Shown here in pieces: positions 61,790-64,000 of a stretch of DNA of 64,000 nt (within the stretch, counting starts at the first letter, position 1; every line of letters begins with the position of its first letter). A model generated the notes under the pieces. The model did not search any database. It was not told the origin of the DNA and saw only the letters and a list, made by a program, of their open reading frames with translations. Made by a program: the position numbers and the translations under genes. This DNA comes from G965197555 sp965197555 (GTDB lineage Bacteria > Chloroflexota > Dehalococcoidia > Lucifugimonadales > UBA3495). Where the stretch lies: contig OZ240213.1 in the NCBI GenBank assembly GCA_965197555.1, positions 310,001-374,000 of the forward strand, read 5' to 3'.

Positions 61790-63280
61790 ATGATAGCCTC
61801 GGGGCGGTCGCTTTCGGCCCCACTGGTCCTTGCCACTATCAGTGTGGGCGCCTTCGTTACCGCCCTCGATCAGACTGTGGTAGTTACCGCCTTGCCCAGT
61901 GTCATGCTGGACTTGAAAGTCCCTATTTCAGAGCTGGACCGGGCGTCCTGGATCGTTACGGCCTACCTACTTGGTTACACCGCGGCCATGCCTATTATCG
62001 CAAGGCTCGGTGATGTCTACGGCTATGCGCGCATCTACCAAGGAGGGGTCATTGTATTCATTGCCGGGACCTGTCTAGTGGCTGTGTCACCCAACCTGGA
62101 ATGGATGGTGGGAGCACGGGCTATACAAGCGGTCGGCGGCGGCGCAACGGTGCCCATCGGTTTGGCGGTAGCCAGCACCACTCTCCTCCAGCGTCACCGG
62201 GGGCTGGCTATTGGCATCGTCATAGCGTCGGCGGAGGCTGGCGGGATGTTGGGCCCAGCCTACGGAGGAGCCATCCTTCATTTCCTGGACTGGCGTTGGA
62301 TCTTCTGGCTCAATGTTCCTCAGGGAGCCGCCGTTTTTGTAGCGTTGACCTGGCTGCCAAACCGACGTAACCAAAACGCCCGGGTCGACTACCTGGGCGG
62401 GATATTGCTGATCGCCGTGCTCCTTGTGCTGTCCTTGGCCCTTTCCCGCCAGGGACTATTCACTGCATCCTCTGCAACCCCCTTCGTCCTTGGTACTCCA
62501 GGAGTGTTGTTGGCAGTGGCCCTGGTATTAGTGGAGCGGAGGACGTTGCAGCCGCTTCTGGCACCCTTCTTTTTCCGGTCACGGGCGTTCATAACCGCCA
62601 ACTTGACCCAGCTCCTCGAAGGGATGGCCCTGATTATAACCATTGTAACCGTGCCATTGATGGCAGACACCGTAATGGCCAGGGAGCCATTCACCGGCGC
62701 TATGTGGCTATTGAGAATGACGGCTGCTATTCCGGTTGGAGCGATCGTAGGGGGGCGTCTGCTCGCGGTTATTGGCATCAGACCAGTCACAGTTATAGGC
62801 CTTTTCCTTAGCGCAGGGGGTTTATTCCTGGTCAGCGGCTGGGGGCTAGACATCGGCGAGCCTTGGCTGACTCTGCACTTGGTCATCGTGGGTCTGGGGT
62901 TTGGCTTGAATAACACTCCAATCATGACCCGGGCATTGAGTGCCGTTACTGAGGAATACAGGGCGACAGCCGCGTCACTGCTGGTTGTTTCCCGAATGAT
63001 GGGGATGACCCTGGGCTTGGCGGCGCTGTCGGCCTGGGGAGTTGAGCACTTTCTGGCGCTTACTGCAGGGCTGGAGTTTCCCTTGGTGCAGGCCGGAGAG
63101 GCGCCGGAGGGATTGACGAAGAAGCTGGAGGAATATAATTCAGGGCTCACGGTTGCGGGGTTATCCCTATTCCACAGCTTTTTCCGGGTGGCCGCAGCCG
63201 TGTGCCTGGTGGCGATATTGCCGGCCCTGGTGATGGTAGAGGATCGGCGTAACCCGAAAGCCCCTACCATGACAGTTTAG
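61790..63280 (+). CDS. MFS transporter, DHA2 (14-TM) type
   Basis: About 496 residues from ATG 61790. Motif A-like LARLGDVYGYARIYQGG (IIARLGDVYGYAR), motif C-like GIVIASAEAGGMLGPAYGGAI, and the LDQTVVVTALPSV segment of drug/proton antiporters. Around fourteen hydrophobic helices are visible. Start at Met in MIASGRSLSA lies 13 bases after the lipoprotein stop, so the two form an operon. Substrate could be a lipid or drug. Confidence 0.87.
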   Translation: MIASGRSLSAPLVLATISVGAFVTALDQTVVVTALPSVMLDLKVPISELDRASWIVTAYLLGYTAAMPIIARLGDVYGYARIYQGGVIVFIAGTCLVAVSPNLEWMVGARAIQAVGGGATVPIGLAVASTTLLQRHRGLAIGIVIASAEAGGMLGPAYGGAILHFLDWRWIFWLNVPQGAAVFVALTWLPNRRNQNARVDYLGGILLIAVLLVLSLALSRQGLFTASSATPFVLGTPGVLLAVALVLVERRTLQPLLAPFFFRSRAFITANLTQLLEGMALIITIVTVPLMADTVMAREPFTGAMWLLRMTAAIPVGAIVGGRLLAVIGIRPVTVIGLFLSAGGLFLVSGWGLDIGEPWLTLHLVIVGLGFGLNNTPIMTRALSAVTEEYRATAASLLVVSRMMGMTLGLAALSAWGVEHFLALTAGLEFPLVQAGEAPEGLTKKLEEYNSGLTVAGLSLFHSFFRVAAAVCLVAILPALVMVEDRRNPKAPTMTV

Positions 63281-63320
63281 ACATAAGTAATAAATGGAAG
63301 ACCGGGATGGGAGAACAGCC

Positions 63321-64000
63321 ATGAAATTCGATGTTCGCTTCCTGCAAATGTGGCCAAATACATTGATAGGTAGGCACATGACTGGACTCGGACTTGTTTT
63401 GGTAATCCTACTGACGGTAGGGGTTGTAACAGCTTGGGGGGACAATCTTCCATTCCCAAAGGTGCTGGCTAAAGAGATACCAACGCGGTTGGTTACAGTT
63501 GGCGCGGGTTCTCGAGAGAATTTGGAACAGGGTGTTATTCCTGCGGATCTACGCAGGGCGTTTATCGATAAGGGAGCGGGCCTTTCAGACCGTGCCACTG
63601 TCTCAATCGTGGAAGAGGGGAGCGAATGGATTATTGTAGACCCCCTTAAGGCCTTCCTCGCAATAAGGGAAGGGAGCAAGCTAAACATCGGGGATGGGTT
63701 ACTGAACGTCGACTACTTGCAATACCACGAGGACCTGGGAAAAGGGATTCTCTCCGAGAATCTACGAGAGGGATTCAAGTTTAAGGAGGCTGGAATTTCC
63801 GATAGTGCCAAAGTTTCAACGGTAGAGGAAGGAAACATATGGGAAATCATTGATGAGAGAAGGGTTTATCTGATAGCTAGGCAGAATCACCTGATTATTG
63901 AGGGTGTAGCGGTCAACGTGAGCCCCGGAACAGATAAAGCGTTAGACCGCGGGGTAATCCCGGAGGGTTTAAAAGTTGAGTTGAGGCTCGAGGAGATCGT
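63321..64000 (+). CDS. Membrane-anchored repeat protein, 3' end cut by window edge
   Basis: Open from ATG 63321 to the last base (226 codons seen). One transmembrane helix or signal anchor near 23-38 (GLGLVLVILLTVGVVTAW). Then three related units, beginning LEQGVIPADLRRAF, LGKGILSENLREGF and LDRGVIPEGLKVEL, each followed by a segment like SDRATVSIVEEGSEWIIVD and SDSAKVSTVEEGNIWEIID. Repeat length about 75-80 residues. I do not recognise the family. Probably exported and involved in surface or protein contacts. Confidence 0.75.
   Translation, partial: MKFDVRFLQMWPNTLIGRHMTGLGLVLVILLTVGVVTAWGDNLPFPKVLAKEIPTRLVTVGAGSRENLEQGVIPADLRRAFIDKGAGLSDRATVSIVEEGSEWIIVDPLKAFLAIREGSKLNIGDGLLNVDYLQYHEDLGKGILSENLREGFKFKEAGISDSAKVSTVEEGNIWEIIDERRVYLIARQNHLIIEGVAVNVSPGTDKALDRGVIPEGLKVELRLEEI

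Overview
The window looks like a chromosomal segment of an uncultured Chloroflexota bacterium, most likely Dehalococcoidia or the SAR202 lineage. This is inferred from gene style, not from a marker gene: moderately high GC, many TTG and GTG starts, FAD-linked oxidase/Fe-S clusters of the glycolate oxidase type, several SDR, crotonase and MaoC genes, proline/threonine-rich lipoproteins, XRE-TPR and VWA (YfbK-like) proteins, a pentapeptide-repeat protein and a SelW-like selenoprotein. I saw no rRNA, tRNA or CRISPR array.

Layout. 1-12.5 kb is mostly housekeeping: a truncated PPOX/F420-type gene at the left edge, a HEAT-repeat protein, nnr-acpS, metF, a crotonase, small conserved genes (DUF167, cupin, dual-specificity phosphatase, JAMM peptidase), a large lipoprotein with an HExxH motif, a Na+/Ca2+ exchanger, and leuB behind an attenuator-like leader. 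12.7-17.2 kb is accessory DNA: a complete IS630-family element with exact ends and a likely -1 frameshift, then a 2.9-kb islet bounded by two related direct repeats. The islet holds a nuclease-like gene and an HTH gene coupled to a stop-interrupted partner. 17.2-21.6 kb carries a glcD/glcE/glcF-like oxidase set. 21.7-25.4 kb has two divergent genes, XRE-TM-TPR and a VWA lipoprotein, each split by an apparent +1 frameshift.

25.9-34.7 kb holds an aminotransferase, an SDR with an altered active site, and the tryptophan operon trpE-VOC-trpG-trpD-trpC-trpF-trpB. The operon is preceded by a consensus promoter and a T-box leader with its own terminator; trpA is not in the window. 34.7-38.6 kb is a second accessory stretch: an IS1202-like (ISNCY) element immediately upstream of the trp promoter, a degraded integrase-type transposase, and a divergent pair made of a 67-residue protein and a DUF5343 protein. 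38.7-43 kb has fatty-acid/CoA-type enzymes (crotonase, quinone oxidoreductase, two SDRs) and a cupin.

43-59.2 kb returns to core genes: NYN-LOTUS protein, GH63-like glucosidase, GT4 glycosyltransferase, purL, recF, two MaoC-like hydratases, the selenoprotein (in-frame TGA), pentapeptide-repeat protein, a P-loop/DRTGG protein, an A-type Fe-S carrier, a YgfZ/GcvT protein, a fused NadD-PyrE enzyme and obgE. From 59.5 kb rightward all genes run on the plus strand: a TolB-like propeller lipoprotein, an LppX-like lipoprotein, a DHA2-type MFS exporter, and a repeat-containing membrane-anchored protein cut by the right edge.

Starts were revised where a Shine-Dalgarno sequence, a promoter or a stop/start overlap argued for a downstream codon.
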